A stretch of 64,000 nt of DNA from Falsirhodobacter halotolerans (GCF_022899245.1 NZ_JALJAZ010000001.1:166501-230500); one strand, 5' to 3'; numbered from the stretch's first letter, positions 8,866 to 19,277 are shown. Notes: generated from the sequence alone by a model not told the origin. Numbers and translations are program-made.

Positions 8866-10775
8866 TGTCCGAACAGTCGCACGAATACAAGGTCGACGCG
8901 CTGATCGCCGAGGACATCGACGCCTATCTGGACAAGCACCAGCACAAGACGATGCTGCGCTTCATCACCTGCGGATCGGTGGATGACGGCAAATCGACGC
9001 TGATCGGCCGGTTGCTGTATGACAGCAAGATGATCTTCGAGGATCAGTTGGCGACGCTGTCCAAGGATTCGAAGGCCGTGGGCACCCAGGGGCAGGAGAT
9101 CGACTTCGCCCTTCTGGTGGACGGTCTGGCCGCCGAGCGTGAGCAGGGCATCACCATCGACGTCGCCTATCGCTTCTTTGCCACCGACAAGCGCAAGTTC
9201 ATCGTGGCCGACACGCCGGGGCACGAGCAATACACCCGCAACATGGTGACCGGCGCCTCCACCGCCGATCTGGCCGTGATCCTGATCGACGCGCGGCAGG
9301 GGGTTCTGACCCAGACGCGGCGGCACAGCTACATCGTGAACCTGCTGGGCATTCCGAATGTCGTGCTGGCGATCAACAAGATGGACCTTGTGGGCTATTC
9401 CGAGGCGCGGTTCGATGAGATCGTCGCCGAATACCGCGAATTCGCCACCTCCATCGGCATCAAGGATTTCAAGGTCATTCCGATTTCCGGCCTGAAGGGC
9501 GACAACATCGTCGACCGTTCGGCGCATATGGACTGGTATTACGGCCCGACCCTGATGGCCCATCTGGAGGAGGTGCCGCTGTCCGACAGCGGCGCGGCCG
9601 AGCGTCCGTTCCGCCTGCCGGTGCAATGGGTGAACCGCCCCAACCTCGATTTCCGCGGGTTCTCCGGCACCATCGCCGCGGGCACGGTGCGGCCGGGCGA
9701 TGCGGTTCGGGTCGTGCCGTCGGGCAAGACCTCGACCGTGAAATCCATCGTCACCTATGACGGGGATCTGGACCGCGCGGTGGCAGGGCAGGCGATCACC
9801 CTGACCCTGAATGACGAGATCGACTGTTCGCGCGGGAACGTCATCTCCATCGCCGACGCGCCGCCCGAGGTGGCCGACCAGTTCGAGACGACGCTGATCT
9901 GGATGGACGAGGCGGAGATGCTTCCGGGCCGGTCCTATATCCTGCAACTGGGCAGCCAGTCGGTCACCGCCACGATCACCGAGCCGAAATACGAGGTGAA
10001 CGTCAACACGGCCGAACATCTGGCCTCGCGCACGTTGAAGCTGAACGCGATCGGGGTGTGCAACATCTCCACCGACCGTCCGCTTGTGTTCGAAAGCTAT
10101 GAGGACGACCGCGCCTTGGGCGGGTTCATCCTGATCGACCGGATGACCAACGCCACGGTGGCGGCGGGCCTGATCCATTTCGCCCTGCGCCGGTCGCAGA
10201 ACATCCACTGGCAGGCGGTGGACATCGACCGCACCGCCCATGCGGGCCAGAAGGGGCAGAAGGCGCGGGTCGTCTGGTTCACCGGCCTGTCGGGCTCGGG
10301 CAAATCGACCATTGCCAACCTGGTGGAGAAGAAGCTGCATTCGATGGGGCGGCATTCGTTCCTGCTGGACGGCGACAACGTGCGCCACGGCCTGAACCGC
10401 GATCTGGGCTTCACCGACGCCGACCGGGTGGAGAACATCCGCCGCGTGGGCGAGGTGGCGCGCCTGATGACCGATGCCGGCCTGATCGTGCTGACGGCCT
10501 TCATCAGCCCGTTCCAATCCGAACGCCGCATGGTGCGCGACCTGATGGAGGATGGCGAGTTCGTGGAGGTCTTCGTCAACACCCCGCTGGATGTGGCCGA
10601 AGGCCGCGACGTGAAGGGGCTCTACAAGAAGGCGCGGGCCGGGCAGTTGAAGAACTTCACCGGGATCGACAGCCCCTATGAGGCACCGGAGGCCCCCGAG
10701 ATCACCGTCAACACCGTGGAGATGACGCCGGAAGATGCGGCGGAGATGATCGTCGAACATCTTCTGCGGACCTGA
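8865..10775 (+). CDS. cysNC: Bifunctional sulfate adenylyltransferase subunit 1 / adenylylsulfate kinase
   Basis: A 636-residue fusion of CysN, the GTPase that drives APS synthesis with CysD, and CysC, the APS kinase that makes PAPS. GTPase motifs: G1 [19 protein letters not shown] near residue 45, G3 [13 protein letters not shown]4 NKMD. Elongation-factor-like beta barrels follow. The kinase begins near 455 with Walker [20 protein letters not shown] and the [15 protein letters not shown] motif. Fused NC forms are common in alphaproteobacteria. A hairpin with T-tract follows. Confidence 0.96.
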   Translation: MSEQSHEYKVDALIAEDIDAYLDKHQHKTMLRFITCGSVDDGKSTLIGRLLYDSKMIFEDQLATLSKDSKAVGTQGQEIDFALLVDGLAAEREQGITIDVAYRFFATDKRKFIVADTPGHEQYTRNMVTGASTADLAVILIDARQGVLTQTRRHSYIVNLLGIPNVVLAINKMDLVGYSEARFDEIVAEYREFATSIGIKDFKVIPISGLKGDNIVDRSAHMDWYYGPTLMAHLEEVPLSDSGAAERPFRLPVQWVNRPNLDFRGFSGTIAAGTVRPGDAVRVVPSGKTSTVKSIVTYDGDLDRAVAGQAITLTLNDEIDCSRGNVISIADAPPEVADQFETTLIWMDEAEMLPGRSYILQLGSQSVTATITEPKYEVNVNTAEHLASRTLKLNAIGVCNISTDRPLVFESYEDDRALGGFILIDRMTNATVAAGLIHFALRRSQNIHWQAVDIDRTAHAGQKGQKARVVWFTGLSGSGKSTIANLVEKKLHSMGRHSFLLDGDNVRHGLNRDLGFTDADRVENIRRVGEVARLMTDAGLIVLTAFISPFQSERRMVRDLMEDGEFVEVFVNTPLDVAEGRDVKGLYKKARAGQLKNFTGIDSPYEAPEAPEITVNTVEMTPEDAAEMIVEHLLRT

Positions 10776-10823
10776 GGCCGGGGATCGTCCGGGGGCATCC
10801 CGACGGTCTGGACCGCGAGAATC

Positions 10824-10851
10824 AAGGGCGCGCCGTCGGTGCGCCCTTTTT
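10824..10851 (+). terminator. Intrinsic terminator of cysD-cysNC
   Basis: AAGGGCGC pairs with GCGCCCTT across a short loop and is followed by a run of five T, about 50 bases after the cysNC stop. Confidence 0.8.
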
Positions 10852-10889
10852 CATTTCCGATCATCCGTGCGCATCCCCGCAGCGATCCG

Positions 10890-10920
10890 CAATAAAAAAG
10901 GCCCCGCAATGCGGGGCCTT
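10890..10920 (-). terminator. Intrinsic terminator of the MHS transporter gene
   Basis: A perfect 10-bp stem (AAGGCCCCGC / GCGGGGCCTT, three-base loop) is followed on the minus strand by TTTTTTATT. It ends the leftward gene at 10944. Confidence 0.85.
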
Positions 10921-10943
10921 CTGCGTTCGGACCGGGGAAGGGG

Positions 10944-12275
10944 TCAGGCGCGACCCAGGCCCCCCATCATCCGGTTCACCCGCAGCGCGACCAGCGTGCA
11001 GACGGCCCCCGACAGAAGGTAGAGCCCGGCGGCCCACAGGCCCAGTTGCGAGGCCAGATAAAGCGCGATCAGCGGTGCGAAGCCCGCGCCCAGCACCCAG
11101 GCGATGTCCGACGTGAAGGACGACGCGGTATACCGGTTGACGTTGCTGAAGCTGGAGGCGACGGCGCCCGAGGCCTGCCCGAAGCTGAGACCCAGAAGGA
11201 CGAAGCCCAACATGACATAGAGCGACTGTCCCGCCCCGCCGAGGCCCAGCATCACCGGCCCCAGAATGGCGAAGACGGCGATCCCGACCGTGGACGCTGC
11301 CAGCAGCTTCCGACGTCCGATGCGATCCGACAGGATGCCCGACGCGGCGGTGGCGGCCAGCCCCACGATCGACCCGACCAGAAGCGTGGTCAGGAAGCTG
11401 GTCGGCGTGTTTTCGGTGAACAGGAAGACATACCCCAGCGGGAACACCGTCATCATGTGGAACAGCGCAAAGCTTGCCAGCGGGGTGAAGATGCCGACCA
11501 GCATGTGCCGCCCCTCGACCCGACAGGTGGTGCGCAGACTGGAGGGCATGAGTTCGTTCTGCTTGAACAGCTCTTCGTATTCCGGGGTCGCCACCAGACG
11601 CAGGCGGGCGAACAGGGCCACCACGTTGATCGAGAAGGCGACGAAGAACGGATAGCGCCAGCCCCAGTCGTAGAAATCGACCGCCGACATCGACGAGATG
11701 AGGTAGATGAACAGCGCCGTCACCACGACCAGCGCGATGGGCGCACCCAGTTGCGGGATCATCGCATACCAGCCGCGCTTATGCTCGGGCGCGCTGAGGG
11801 CCAGAAGCGAGGCGAGGCCGTCCCATGTGCCGCCCAGGGCGAAGCCCTGTGCCAGACGGAAGACGATCAGGATGCCGATGGCCCAGGCCCCCAGGACGTC
11901 GTAGGTGGGGATGAGGCCGATGAACACCGTGGACGTGCCCAGCATCAAAAGCGCCAGCGTCAGCTTGGCCGACCGGCCATAGGTGCGGTCCACCCAGTGG
12001 AAGAACAGCGATCCGAAGGGACGCGCCACGAAGGCCAGACCCAGGATGGCAAAGGAATACAGCGTTCCCGTCACCGCATCGGCGAAGGGGAACAGGCGCG
12101 CGGGAAACACCAGCACGCAGGCCATGGAAAAGACGAAGAAGTCGAAGAATTCGGCCGTGCGGCCGATGATGACGCCGATCGCCATCTCGCCGGGATCGCT
12201 TTCATGCCCCCCGTGGCCGTCTGAATGCAGGCGGCGGGCGTCCTGCTCTGCCGTGGTTGATGCAGGGATGCTCAC
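10944..12275 (-). CDS. MHS-family MFS transporter (metabolite:proton symporter type)
   Basis: A protein of about 443 residues with twelve predicted membrane helices. The N-terminal IGVIIGRTAEFFDFFVFSMA and VARPFGSLFFHWVDRTYGRS fit the metabolite:H+ symporter (sugar-porter-like) family, and the loop motif GILSDRIGRRKL matches the MFS signature. GTG at 12275 is chosen because GGAG lies eight bases upstream; an earlier GTG at 12284 overlaps that SD. Substrate cannot be read from the sequence. It is divergent from cyoA with about 160 bases between them. Confidence 0.85.
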   Translation of the reverse strand: MSIPASTTAEQDARRLHSDGHGGHESDPGEMAIGVIIGRTAEFFDFFVFSMACVLVFPARLFPFADAVTGTLYSFAILGLAFVARPFGSLFFHWVDRTYGRSAKLTLALLMLGTSTVFIGLIPTYDVLGAWAIGILIVFRLAQGFALGGTWDGLASLLALSAPEHKRGWYAMIPQLGAPIALVVVTALFIYLISSMSAVDFYDWGWRYPFFVAFSINVVALFARLRLVATPEYEELFKQNELMPSSLRTTCRVEGRHMLVGIFTPLASFALFHMMTVFPLGYVFLFTENTPTSFLTTLLVGSIVGLAATAASGILSDRIGRRKLLAASTVGIAVFAILGPVMLGLGGAGQSLYVMLGFVLLGLSFGQASGAVASSFSNVNRYTASSFTSDIAWVLGAGFAPLIALYLASQLGLWAAGLYLLSGAVCTLVALRVNRMMGGLGRA

Positions 12276-12334
12276 GGGGCTCACTCCATTCGATTGGTCA
12301 GTTTGCTGTCTGCCTGTAATAGACTAGACTTTGG

Positions 12335-12353
12335 ATTGGGCAAATTGTCCAAT
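12335..12353. promoter_or_regulatory. Palindromic candidate operator upstream of cyoA
   Basis: ATTGGGCAAATTGTCCAAT is a 19-bp near-perfect palindrome (one G/T mismatch pair, central A) in the divergent MHS/cyoA promoter region, 85 bases before cyoA. Position and symmetry suggest a dimeric repressor or activator site; the binding protein is unknown. Confidence 0.45.
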
Positions 12354-12437
12354 GTTGCATCATGGGGTTCGGTATTATCGGGGAACCCACGAAACGCCAC
12401 CTCGGCCGCAAGTCCGACCATTTCGAATGGATTCGCC

Positions 12438-13601
12438 GTGAAAAGCCTCCGTCTCGCCGCATTGGCGCCCCTTCTTCTTATCGCCGCGTGCAAGCCCGTC
12501 GTGCTCGCCCCCGCCGGTGACGTCGCCGCCCAGCAGCGTGATGTGCTGGTGATCTCGACGCTTCTGATGCTGTTGATCATCATTCCGGTGATCGCGCTGG
12601 TCATCTACATCGCCTGGAAATACCGCGCCTCGAATCAGGACGCGGAATACGATCCCAAGTTCCACCACTCCACCCGGCTGGAACTGATCATCTGGGCCGC
12701 GCCGCTTTTGATCATCATCTGTCTGGGCGCGCTGACCTGGGTCGGCACGCACCTTCTGGACCCCTATCGCCCGCTGGATCGCATTTCCAAGAACACGCCG
12801 ATCGAGGCGGATTATCAGCCGCTGCGCGTGCAGGTGGTCGCGATGGACTGGAAGTGGATGTTCATCTATCCCGAAGAGGGAATCGCGACGATCAACGAAC
12901 TGGCCGTGCCGGTGGACCGTCCGGTGGAATTCTCCATGACCGCGACCTCGGTGATGAACACGCTTTATATCCCCGCGATGGCCGGCATGATCTATGCCAT
13001 GCCCGCGATGGAAACCAAGCTGAACGGCGTGTTGAACAACGAAGGCGTGTATGACGGCTTCTCGGCGCATTATTCGGGTCACGGCTTCTCGCACATGCGG
13101 TTCAAGGCCCATGCGATGCAGCCGGGCGATTACGACGCCTGGGTCGAACAGGTGCGCGCCGAAGGCTCGGTTCTGGACCGGGCGGTCTATACCGAGGTGG
13201 AGCGTCCCTCCGAGGCGGTTCCCGTCACCTATTATTCGACCGTGGAGCCGGGCCTGTGGCACGCGATCCTGAACCGTTGCGTCAACGGCACGCGGATGTG
13301 CATGGACGAAATGATGGCGCTCGATTCGCTGGGCGGGTTCGAATCGCTTGGCATGATGAACGTGACCGAGGTGACGCAGAAGGTCTTCACCCGCGGCAAG
13401 ACCCCGTTCGGTTCGGCGCCGGTCACGGTCGACGCCTTCTGCACCGTGCTGGATTCCGAGCGTGTCTACGGGTCCGACCAGCTGATCGTCGCCGCAAAGG
13501 ACAGCCGTCCGCTGCGCGGCCACGGCCTGCAGACCCCCGGCCATCCGCTGACCCCGGTCATTACCCTTCTCACCGCGCCGAAGGGCGCCCAGGCTCTCTG
13601 A
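12438..13601 (+). CDS. cyoA: Cytochrome bo3-type ubiquinol oxidase subunit II
   Basis: The 387-residue lipoprotein subunit has a lipobox ([11 protein letters not shown], Cys about residue 18) and two transmembrane helices ([38 protein letters not shown]), followed by a periplasmic cupredoxin domain. The CuA ligands of cytochrome c oxidases are absent, which marks a quinol oxidase; the conserved [24 protein letters not shown] is CyoA-like. The start is GTG at 12438, because no in-frame ATG lies near the lipoprotein signal and the upstream frame would bury it. First gene of cyoABCD-SURF1-regBA. Confidence 0.92.
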   Translation: MKSLRLAALAPLLLIAACKPVVLAPAGDVAAQQRDVLVISTLLMLLIIIPVIALVIYIAWKYRASNQDAEYDPKFHHSTRLELIIWAAPLLIIICLGALTWVGTHLLDPYRPLDRISKNTPIEADYQPLRVQVVAMDWKWMFIYPEEGIATINELAVPVDRPVEFSMTATSVMNTLYIPAMAGMIYAMPAMETKLNGVLNNEGVYDGFSAHYSGHGFSHMRFKAHAMQPGDYDAWVEQVRAEGSVLDRAVYTEVERPSEAVPVTYYSTVEPGLWHAILNRCVNGTRMCMDEMMALDSLGGFESLGMMNVTEVTQKVFTRGKTPFGSAPVTVDAFCTVLDSERVYGSDQLIVAAKDSRPLRGHGLQTPGHPLTPVITLLTAPKGAQAL

Positions 13602-13614
13602 CGGAACTGGTGAC

Positions 13615-15603
13615 ATGTCTTTAACAGATCTCATTTTCGGACGGCTGCGCTGGTCGTCCATCCCCCTCTATGAGCCGATCCTGATCGGCACGTTCATCGC
13701 CGTGGCGCTGGGGGGGCTGGCATTCCTGTTCCTCATGACCAAGTATCGGTTGTGGGCGCCCTTCTGGAATGAATGGGTCGTCAGCATCGACCACAAGAAG
13801 ATCGGCATCATGTATATGGTGCTGGGCACGATCATGCTGCTGCGCGGCTTTGCCGACGCGCTGATGATGCGTCTGCAGCAGGTCCTGGCCTTCGGCGGGT
13901 CCGAGGGGTATCTGAACTCGCATCACTACGACCAGATCTTCACGGCGCATGGCGTGATCATGATCTTCTTCGTGGCGATGCCGTTCGTGACCGGTCTGAT
14001 GAACTTCGTCATGCCGCTGCAGATCGGCGCGCGCGACGTGGCCTTTCCGTTCCTGAACAACTTCTCGTTCTGGATGACGGCGGGCGGTGCGGTCCTGACC
14101 ATGGTGTCGCTGTTCGTGGGCGAATACGCGCAGACCGGCTGGCTGGCCTTCCCGCCGCTGTCGGGCATCGGGGCGTCGCCGTCCGTGGGCGTGGACTATT
14201 ACATCTGGGGCCTTCAGGTCGCGGGTGTGGGCACGACGCTGTCGGGGATCAACCTTCTGGTCACCATCCTGAAGATGCGCTGCCCCGGCATGACGCTGAT
14301 GAAGATGCCGATCTTCACCTGGACCGCGCTGTGCACGAACGTTCTGATCGTGGCCTCGTTCCCGGTTCTGACGGCCGTTCTCGTGCTGCTGACGCTCGAC
14401 CGCTATATCGGGACGAACTTCTTCACCGCCGATCTGGGCGGCAACCCGATGATGTATGTCAACCTGATCTGGATCTGGGGCCACCCGGAGGTGTACATCC
14501 TGATCCTGCCGCTGTTCGGCGTGTTCTCCGAAGTCGTGGCCACCTTCTCGGGCAAGCGTCTGTTCGGCTACACGTCCATGGTCTACGCGACGGTGGTGAT
14601 CACCATCCTGTCCTACGTCGTGTGGCTGCACCACTTCTTCACGATGGGGTCGGGCGCGTCGGTGAACTCGTTCTTCGGGATCACGACGATGATCATCTCC
14701 ATCCCGACCGGGGCGAAGATCTTCAACTGGCTGTTCACGATGTACAAGGGCCGCATCCGGTTCGAACTGCCGATGATGTGGACGGTGGCCTTCCTGATCA
14801 CCTTCACGATCGGCGGGATGACGGGCGTGCTTCTGGCCGTGCCGCCGGCGGACTTCGTGCTGCACAACTCGTTGTTCCTGATCGCGCACTTCCACAACGT
14901 GATCATCGGCGGCGTGGTGTTCGGGGTGTTCGCGGGCGTGAACTACTGGTTCCCCAAGGCCTTCGGCTTCCGGCTGGATCCGTTCTGGGGCAAGGTGTCG
15001 TTCTGGGGCTGGGTCCTGGGGTACTGGGTCGCCTTCACGCCGCTTTATGTTCTGGGCCTGATGGGCGTGACCCGCCGGATGCGTGTGTTCGACGATCCCG
15101 ATCTGCGGATCTGGTTCATCATCGCCGCCTTCGGGGCCGTTCTGGTGGCCATCGGCATCGCCGCCTTCCTGATCCAGATCTTTGTGTCGGTGATGAAGCG
15201 CGACCAGCTGCGCGATCACACGGGCGATCCGTGGGGTGGCCGCACGCTGGAATGGGCAACTTCGTCCCCTCCGCCGAAGTACAACTTCGCGTTCACGCCG
15301 GTGGCCTATGACGTGGACACCTGGGCGGACATGAAGGCGCGCAACTACCAGCGGCCGGTGACCGGGTTCGTCCCGATCCACATGCCGCGCGGGACCGAGG
15401 CGGGGTTCATCCTGTCGGCCTTTGCCACGCTCTGCGGGTTTGCGTTGATCTGGTACATCTGGTGGCTCGCCGCGCTCAGCTTCGTCGCTACGATCGTCTA
15501 CGCGATCTACCACACCTACAACCGCGATCGGGATTACTACATCCCGGCGGAAACGGTCGCCGCGACCGAAGCCGCCCGCACGAAGCAGCTTGCGGAGATC
15601 TGA
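13615..15603 (+). CDS. cyoB: Cytochrome bo3-type ubiquinol oxidase subunit I
   Basis: The 662-residue heme-copper oxidase core reduces oxygen with ubiquinol electrons and pumps protons. Visible ligands: low-spin heme histidine in [11 protein letters not shown] near residue 106; CuB His and cross-linked Tyr in [13 protein letters not shown] near 284-288; the HH pair in [10 protein letters not shown]; and heme histidines in [14 protein letters not shown] near 419-421. About 15 membrane helices and the length match E. coli CyoB. It follows cyoA at 13 bases. Confidence 0.97.
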   Translation: MSLTDLIFGRLRWSSIPLYEPILIGTFIAVALGGLAFLFLMTKYRLWAPFWNEWVVSIDHKKIGIMYMVLGTIMLLRGFADALMMRLQQVLAFGGSEGYLNSHHYDQIFTAHGVIMIFFVAMPFVTGLMNFVMPLQIGARDVAFPFLNNFSFWMTAGGAVLTMVSLFVGEYAQTGWLAFPPLSGIGASPSVGVDYYIWGLQVAGVGTTLSGINLLVTILKMRCPGMTLMKMPIFTWTALCTNVLIVASFPVLTAVLVLLTLDRYIGTNFFTADLGGNPMMYVNLIWIWGHPEVYILILPLFGVFSEVVATFSGKRLFGYTSMVYATVVITILSYVVWLHHFFTMGSGASVNSFFGITTMIISIPTGAKIFNWLFTMYKGRIRFELPMMWTVAFLITFTIGGMTGVLLAVPPADFVLHNSLFLIAHFHNVIIGGVVFGVFAGVNYWFPKAFGFRLDPFWGKVSFWGWVLGYWVAFTPLYVLGLMGVTRRMRVFDDPDLRIWFIIAAFGAVLVAIGIAAFLIQIFVSVMKRDQLRDHTGDPWGGRTLEWATSSPPPKYNFAFTPVAYDVDTWADMKARNYQRPVTGFVPIHMPRGTEAGFILSAFATLCGFALIWYIWWLAALSFVATIVYAIYHTYNRDRDYYIPAETVAATEAARTKQLAEI

Positions 15604-15606
15604 GGC

Positions 15607-16224
15607 ATGAGCACAGTCACCCTGCCCACCGATGGTGCCTTCCACCTGAAGGAAGAGCCCCATCACCCCGAGGGTTCGAGCACCATGCTCGGTTTCTGGA
15701 TCTATCTGATGAGCGATTGCCTTATCTTTGCGGTCCTGTTCGCCACCTATGCGGTTCTCGGCGGCGCCTATGCCGCCGGGCCCGGCCCGAAGGAGTTGTT
15801 CGAACTCGACCTCATCGCCATCAACACGGCGATGCTGCTCTTGTCCTCGATCACCTATGGCTTTGCCATGCTGGCCATGGTCAAGCACAACAGCCGTCAG
15901 GTCATCGGTTGGCTTCTGGTCACCGCCGCCTTCGGGGCCGTGTTCCTCGGGATCGAAATCTACGAGTTCCACCACCTGATCCACATCGGCGCGGGCCCGC
16001 AGCGTTCGGCCTTCCTGTCGGCGTTCTTCCTGCTGGTCGGCACCCACGGTCTGCACGTCACCTTCGGCATGATCTGGCTGTTCACGCTGGTCTTCCAGGT
16101 GCGCAAGTTCGGTCTGACCACGGCGATGCAGCGCCGGCTGAGCTGCCTCAGCCTGTTCTGGCACTTCCTCGACGTCATCTGGATCGGCGTTTTCACCTTT
16201 GTCTATCTCGTGAGGATGGTCTGA
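15607..16224 (+). CDS. cyoC: Cytochrome bo3-type ubiquinol oxidase subunit III
   Basis: The 205-residue subunit III has five membrane helices. The N terminus carries the family pattern GFWIYLMSDCLIFAVLFATY, and the end has FWHFLDVIWIGVFTFVYL. It stabilises subunit I. It starts 3 bases after cyoB and overlaps cyoD (TGATG). Confidence 0.95.
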   Translation: MSTVTLPTDGAFHLKEEPHHPEGSSTMLGFWIYLMSDCLIFAVLFATYAVLGGAYAAGPGPKELFELDLIAINTAMLLLSSITYGFAMLAMVKHNSRQVIGWLLVTAAFGAVFLGIEIYEFHHLIHIGAGPQRSAFLSAFFLLVGTHGLHVTFGMIWLFTLVFQVRKFGLTTAMQRRLSCLSLFWHFLDVIWIGVFTFVYLVRMV

Positions 16225-16643
16225 TGGCACACCACGCACATACGGACGGGCATCACGACCACGACGCCCACGCGCACGGGTCGTTCGGCTCCTACATGAC
16301 GGGCTTCGTGCTGTCCGTGATCCTGACCGTGATCCCCTTCTGGCTGGTCATGGGCGAGGTTCTGGACAGCCGCGTGGCCACGATCCTGATCGTCACGGTA
16401 CTGGCGGCCGTTCAGGTGATCGTGCATGTGATCTTCTTCCTGCATGTCAACGGCAAGGCGGAAGAAGGCTGGCTGCTGACATCGGTCGTCTTCACGCTGG
16501 TCGTGGTGGTGATCATGATCGCGGGGTCCGTCTGGGTCATGTGGAACATGAATGCCAACATGATGCCCGCCCATGACATGCTGCTGGAGACCCCGCAGCT
16601 GATCGTGCCCGAAAGCGCACCGGCCCAAAGCGTGCAGCATTGA
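16224..16643 (+). CDS. cyoD: Cytochrome bo3-type ubiquinol oxidase subunit IV
   Basis: A 139-residue small subunit with three membrane helices and the family motif VIVHVIFFLHVNGKAEEGW. Two things stand out: the N terminus is very histidine-rich (nine His in the first 18 residues), suggesting metal binding at the cytoplasmic face, and a C-terminal extension of about 20 residues follows the last helix. It overlaps the TTG start of SURF1 by 4 bases. Confidence 0.93.
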   Translation: MAHHAHTDGHHDHDAHAHGSFGSYMTGFVLSVILTVIPFWLVMGEVLDSRVATILIVTVLAAVQVIVHVIFFLHVNGKAEEGWLLTSVVFTLVVVVIMIAGSVWVMWNMNANMMPAHDMLLETPQLIVPESAPAQSVQH

Positions 16644-17368
16644 CAGAGGCGGGACCGGATCATCGCCGGCCCCGCTCTCGCCTGACGCTGGCGATCCTCG
16701 CGCTGCTGGCGGTGGCGGGGATCGCGGCGCTGCTGGCGCTTGGCACATGGCAGGTGCACCGCCTGGCGTGGAAAACCGACCTGATCGCGCGCGTGGACCA
16801 GCGTGTGCACGCCATGCCGACGCCGGCGCCCGGCCCGTCCGACTGGGCCGGCATCACCCGCGACAAGGATGAATACCGGCGCGTCACCGTCAGCGGCGAA
16901 TTCCTGAACGATCAGGCGGTCCTGACGCAGGCCGTGACCGATCTGGGCGGTGGGTTCTGGGTCATCACGCCGCTGCGCACTGATGATGGAATTTACCTCA
17001 TCAACCGCGGGTTCGTCCTGCCGGACGAGCGGACGACCTACTCCCGGCCGGCGGGCCCCCAAACGATCACCGGCCTGCTGCGAATGACCGAGCCGGGGGG
17101 CGGGTTCCTGCGCAGCAACAAACCGGACGAGGACCGCTGGTATTCCCGCGATGTCGCGGCCATTGCGGCCACGCGCGGATTGGACGACGTTGCGCCCTTC
17201 TTCATCGATGCCGACCGGGGTGAGGGAACGCCTGTGGGCGGCCTGACCATCATCGCCTTTCCCAACAAACATCTGGGATATGCCATAACATGGTTCGCGC
17301 TGGCGCTTGGCCTGATCGCGGCCACGATCTTTGTCGGGGTGCATGAATGGCGGCTGCGGCGGCGGTAA
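16640..17368 (+). CDS. SURF1 family heme-copper oxidase assembly protein
   Basis: The 242-residue protein has the SURF1 layout: an N-terminal helix (LTLAILALLAVAGIAALLALGTW), a periplasmic domain with LGTWQVHRLAWK and the paired FWVITPL and INRGFVLPDE motifs, and a C-terminal helix near 215-235 (HLGYAITWFALALGL). SURF1 aids heme a insertion in oxidases. The start is TTG at 16640, overlapping the cyoD stop, as no ATG or GTG precedes the first helix. Placement at the end of the cyo operon resembles the quinol-oxidase-specific Surf1 described in Paracoccus. Confidence 0.92.
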   Translation: MTEAGPDHRRPRSRLTLAILALLAVAGIAALLALGTWQVHRLAWKTDLIARVDQRVHAMPTPAPGPSDWAGITRDKDEYRRVTVSGEFLNDQAVLTQAVTDLGGGFWVITPLRTDDGIYLINRGFVLPDERTTYSRPAGPQTITGLLRMTEPGGGFLRSNKPDEDRWYSRDVAAIAATRGLDDVAPFFIDADRGEGTPVGGLTIIAFPNKHLGYAITWFALALGLIAATIFVGVHEWRLRRR

Positions 17369-18609
17369 GGCCGGATCTGGCCGATGGGCGCGATCTTGTC
17401 CTGCTGGTCCAGTTGCGCTGGCTGGCGGTGGCGGGGCAGATCGCCGCCATTCTGATCGCGACCTTCGTTCTGGGGATCGACCTGCCGCTGCTGCCCATGT
17501 GGCTTGTGCTGCTGGTCCTGGTCGCGATGAACCTGATCAGTCGCACGCCGTTCCGCCACTGGCGCGGCGCGGTGGTGGTGGAGATGGTTGTCGACATGCT
17601 GGCCCTGACGACGCAACTGGCGCTGTCGGGTGGGGCGACGAACCCGTTCACCATCCTTTATCTGCTGCAGGTCACCCTGTCGGCGGTTCTTTTGCCGCGT
17701 GGCACGACCTGGGCGCTGGTGGGCCTTGTCGCCGTGCTGTTTCTGGCCATCATCCCGTTCCATGTCCCCCTGGTCCTGCCGGAGGGGGTGGAGCTGTTTC
17801 CCCTCTATATCCTGGGATTCGCCTTCGGCCTGCTGCTGGATGCCGTCCTGATCACCGCCTTCGTGACCCGCATCACCGCCAACCTGAAGGAGCGGACGAC
17901 GCGGCTGGCCGCTCTGGACCAGCGCGCGCTGGAGGAGGATCACATCGTGCGGATGGGTCTGTTCGCCTCTGGCGCCGCGCATGAACTTGGCACGCCGCTC
18001 GCCTCCATCTCGGTCATTCTGGGGGACTGGCGTCACGCCGCGACCGATCCCGAACAGCGCGAGGATATCGACGCCATGCAAAAGGCGATCGATCGGTGCA
18101 AGGCGATCGTGACCGGCATCCTCATGACCTCGGGCGAGGCGCGGGGCGAGGCGCCGCGCGCGACCACCGTCCACACCTTCATCGAAGATTTGGCCAACGA
18201 CTGGAGCGATCAGCGCGATTTCGAGGGGCTGTCCCTGCGCAACGATTTCGGCGAGGATATGCAGATCGTTCTGGACGCCACGTTGAAACAGATGATGATG
18301 AACGTTCTGGACAACGCGCTGGAGGTGTCGCCCACCTGGGTCGGGCTGGATGCCGCGCGGCGGGGCAACGATCTGGTGCTGGTCGTCCGCGACCACGGGA
18401 CCGGATTCGCGCCGGATATCCTGGCCGATATCGGGCGTGCCCACCGTTCCACCAAGGGGCGGCAGGGGCGGGGGCTGGGGCTGTTCCTGACGGTCAACGC
18501 CATCCGCAAGCTGGGCGGCGACGTGACGGTGGCGAATGTGTCCGACGGGGCGGAGGTGACCTTGTGCCTGCCGCTTCAATCCTTGGCGCTGAGGGGGGAA
18601 GATGTCTGA
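17347..18609 (+). CDS. regB: RegB/PrrB/ActS-type redox sensor histidine kinase
   Basis: This 420-residue membrane kinase senses redox state. Six N-terminal helices come first, with the quinone-binding motif GGATNPFT between helices 3 and 4. The H-box GAAHELGTPLASI follows near residue 220, then the conserved cysteine in DRCKAIVTGIL near 260 (the RegB redox switch cysteine), an N box (MMNVLDNALEVSP) and a G box (GRGLGLFL). The start overlaps the SURF1 end by 22 bases. In Rhodobacter regB usually lies by senC; here it is linked to the oxidase operon, so it may be the main or a second copy. Confidence 0.9.
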   Translation: MAAAAAVRPDLADGRDLVLLVQLRWLAVAGQIAAILIATFVLGIDLPLLPMWLVLLVLVAMNLISRTPFRHWRGAVVVEMVVDMLALTTQLALSGGATNPFTILYLLQVTLSAVLLPRGTTWALVGLVAVLFLAIIPFHVPLVLPEGVELFPLYILGFAFGLLLDAVLITAFVTRITANLKERTTRLAALDQRALEEDHIVRMGLFASGAAHELGTPLASISVILGDWRHAATDPEQREDIDAMQKAIDRCKAIVTGILMTSGEARGEAPRATTVHTFIEDLANDWSDQRDFEGLSLRNDFGEDMQIVLDATLKQMMMNVLDNALEVSPTWVGLDAARRGNDLVLVVRDHGTGFAPDILADIGRAHRSTKGRQGRGLGLFLTVNAIRKLGGDVTVANVSDGAEVTLCLPLQSLALRGEDV

Positions 18610-19132
18610 AGGTTTGATCCTGCTGGTCGAGGATGACGCGGATTTCGCGGCCACGTTGAAACGATCGTTCGAAAAACGGGGCTTTCGCGTCCTGACCGCG
18701 TCCGGCCCGGACGCGCTGCCCGACGTGCTGGCGGCGGACACGCCAACCCATGCGGTGGTGGACCTGAAGCTGGCGGGCGGGTCGGGCCTTGTCTGCGTGG
18801 ACCAGCTGCACCGCCATTCCGCCGAGATGCTGATCGTCGTGCTGACGGGGTTCGCCAGCATCGCCACGGCGGTGGAGGCGATCAAGCTGGGCGCCTGCCA
18901 TTATCTGACCAAGCCGTCGAACACCGACGACATTCTGGACGCCTTCCAGCGCGGGTCGGGCGATACGGGCGTGGCGGCGGCGACCCAGCCCACGACCATC
19001 AAGACGCTGGAATGGGAGCGGATCCACGAAACGCTGGTCGCGACGGATTTCAACATCTCGGAAACCGCGCGCCGGTTGGGAATGCACCGCCGCACGCTGG
19101 CCCGCAAGCTGGAGAAGTGGCAGGTCCGATAA
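18602..19132 (+). CDS. regA: RegA/PrrA/ActR-type response regulator
   Basis: A 176-residue regulator partnered with RegB. The receiver has the acidic pocket EDDADF near residue 12, the phospho-acceptor aspartate in VVDLKLAGGSG near 56, and the lysine in YLTKPSN near 105. A linker follows (RegA usually has a proline run here; this one lacks it), then a Fis-type HTH ending SETARRLGMHRRTLARKLEKW. It overlaps regB by 8 bases. RegA proteins control respiration, carbon fixation and photosynthesis genes. Confidence 0.9.
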   Translation: MSEGLILLVEDDADFAATLKRSFEKRGFRVLTASGPDALPDVLAADTPTHAVVDLKLAGGSGLVCVDQLHRHSAEMLIVVLTGFASIATAVEAIKLGACHYLTKPSNTDDILDAFQRGSGDTGVAAATQPTTIKTLEWERIHETLVATDFNISETARRLGMHRRTLARKLEKWQVR

Positions 19133-19201
19133 GCGGCCTGCCTTCGTCCGCCCGAAAGGCGGCACCGACCGAACGGCAACGACTGGCATCAAGGTGTAAA
19201 G

Positions 19202-19277
19202 TGGTGAGCCCAGCAGGATTCGAACCTGCGACCCACTGATTAAAAGTCAGTTGCTCTACCAACTGAGCTATGGGCCC
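19202..19277 (-). tRNA. tRNA-Lys (anticodon TTT)
   Basis: Reading leftward, a 76-base cloverleaf with acceptor GGGCCCA/TGGGCTC, D arm AGCTCAGTTGG, anticodon loop CTTTTAA (anticodon TTT), T arm GGTTCGAATCC and an encoded CCA end. Confidence 0.97.

Noticed and set aside
13621-16239. 872-codon minus-strand ORF across cyoB and cyoC
   Set aside because: Antisense to unmistakable oxidase subunits; composition (His, Arg, Gln rich) is that of a shadow frame.
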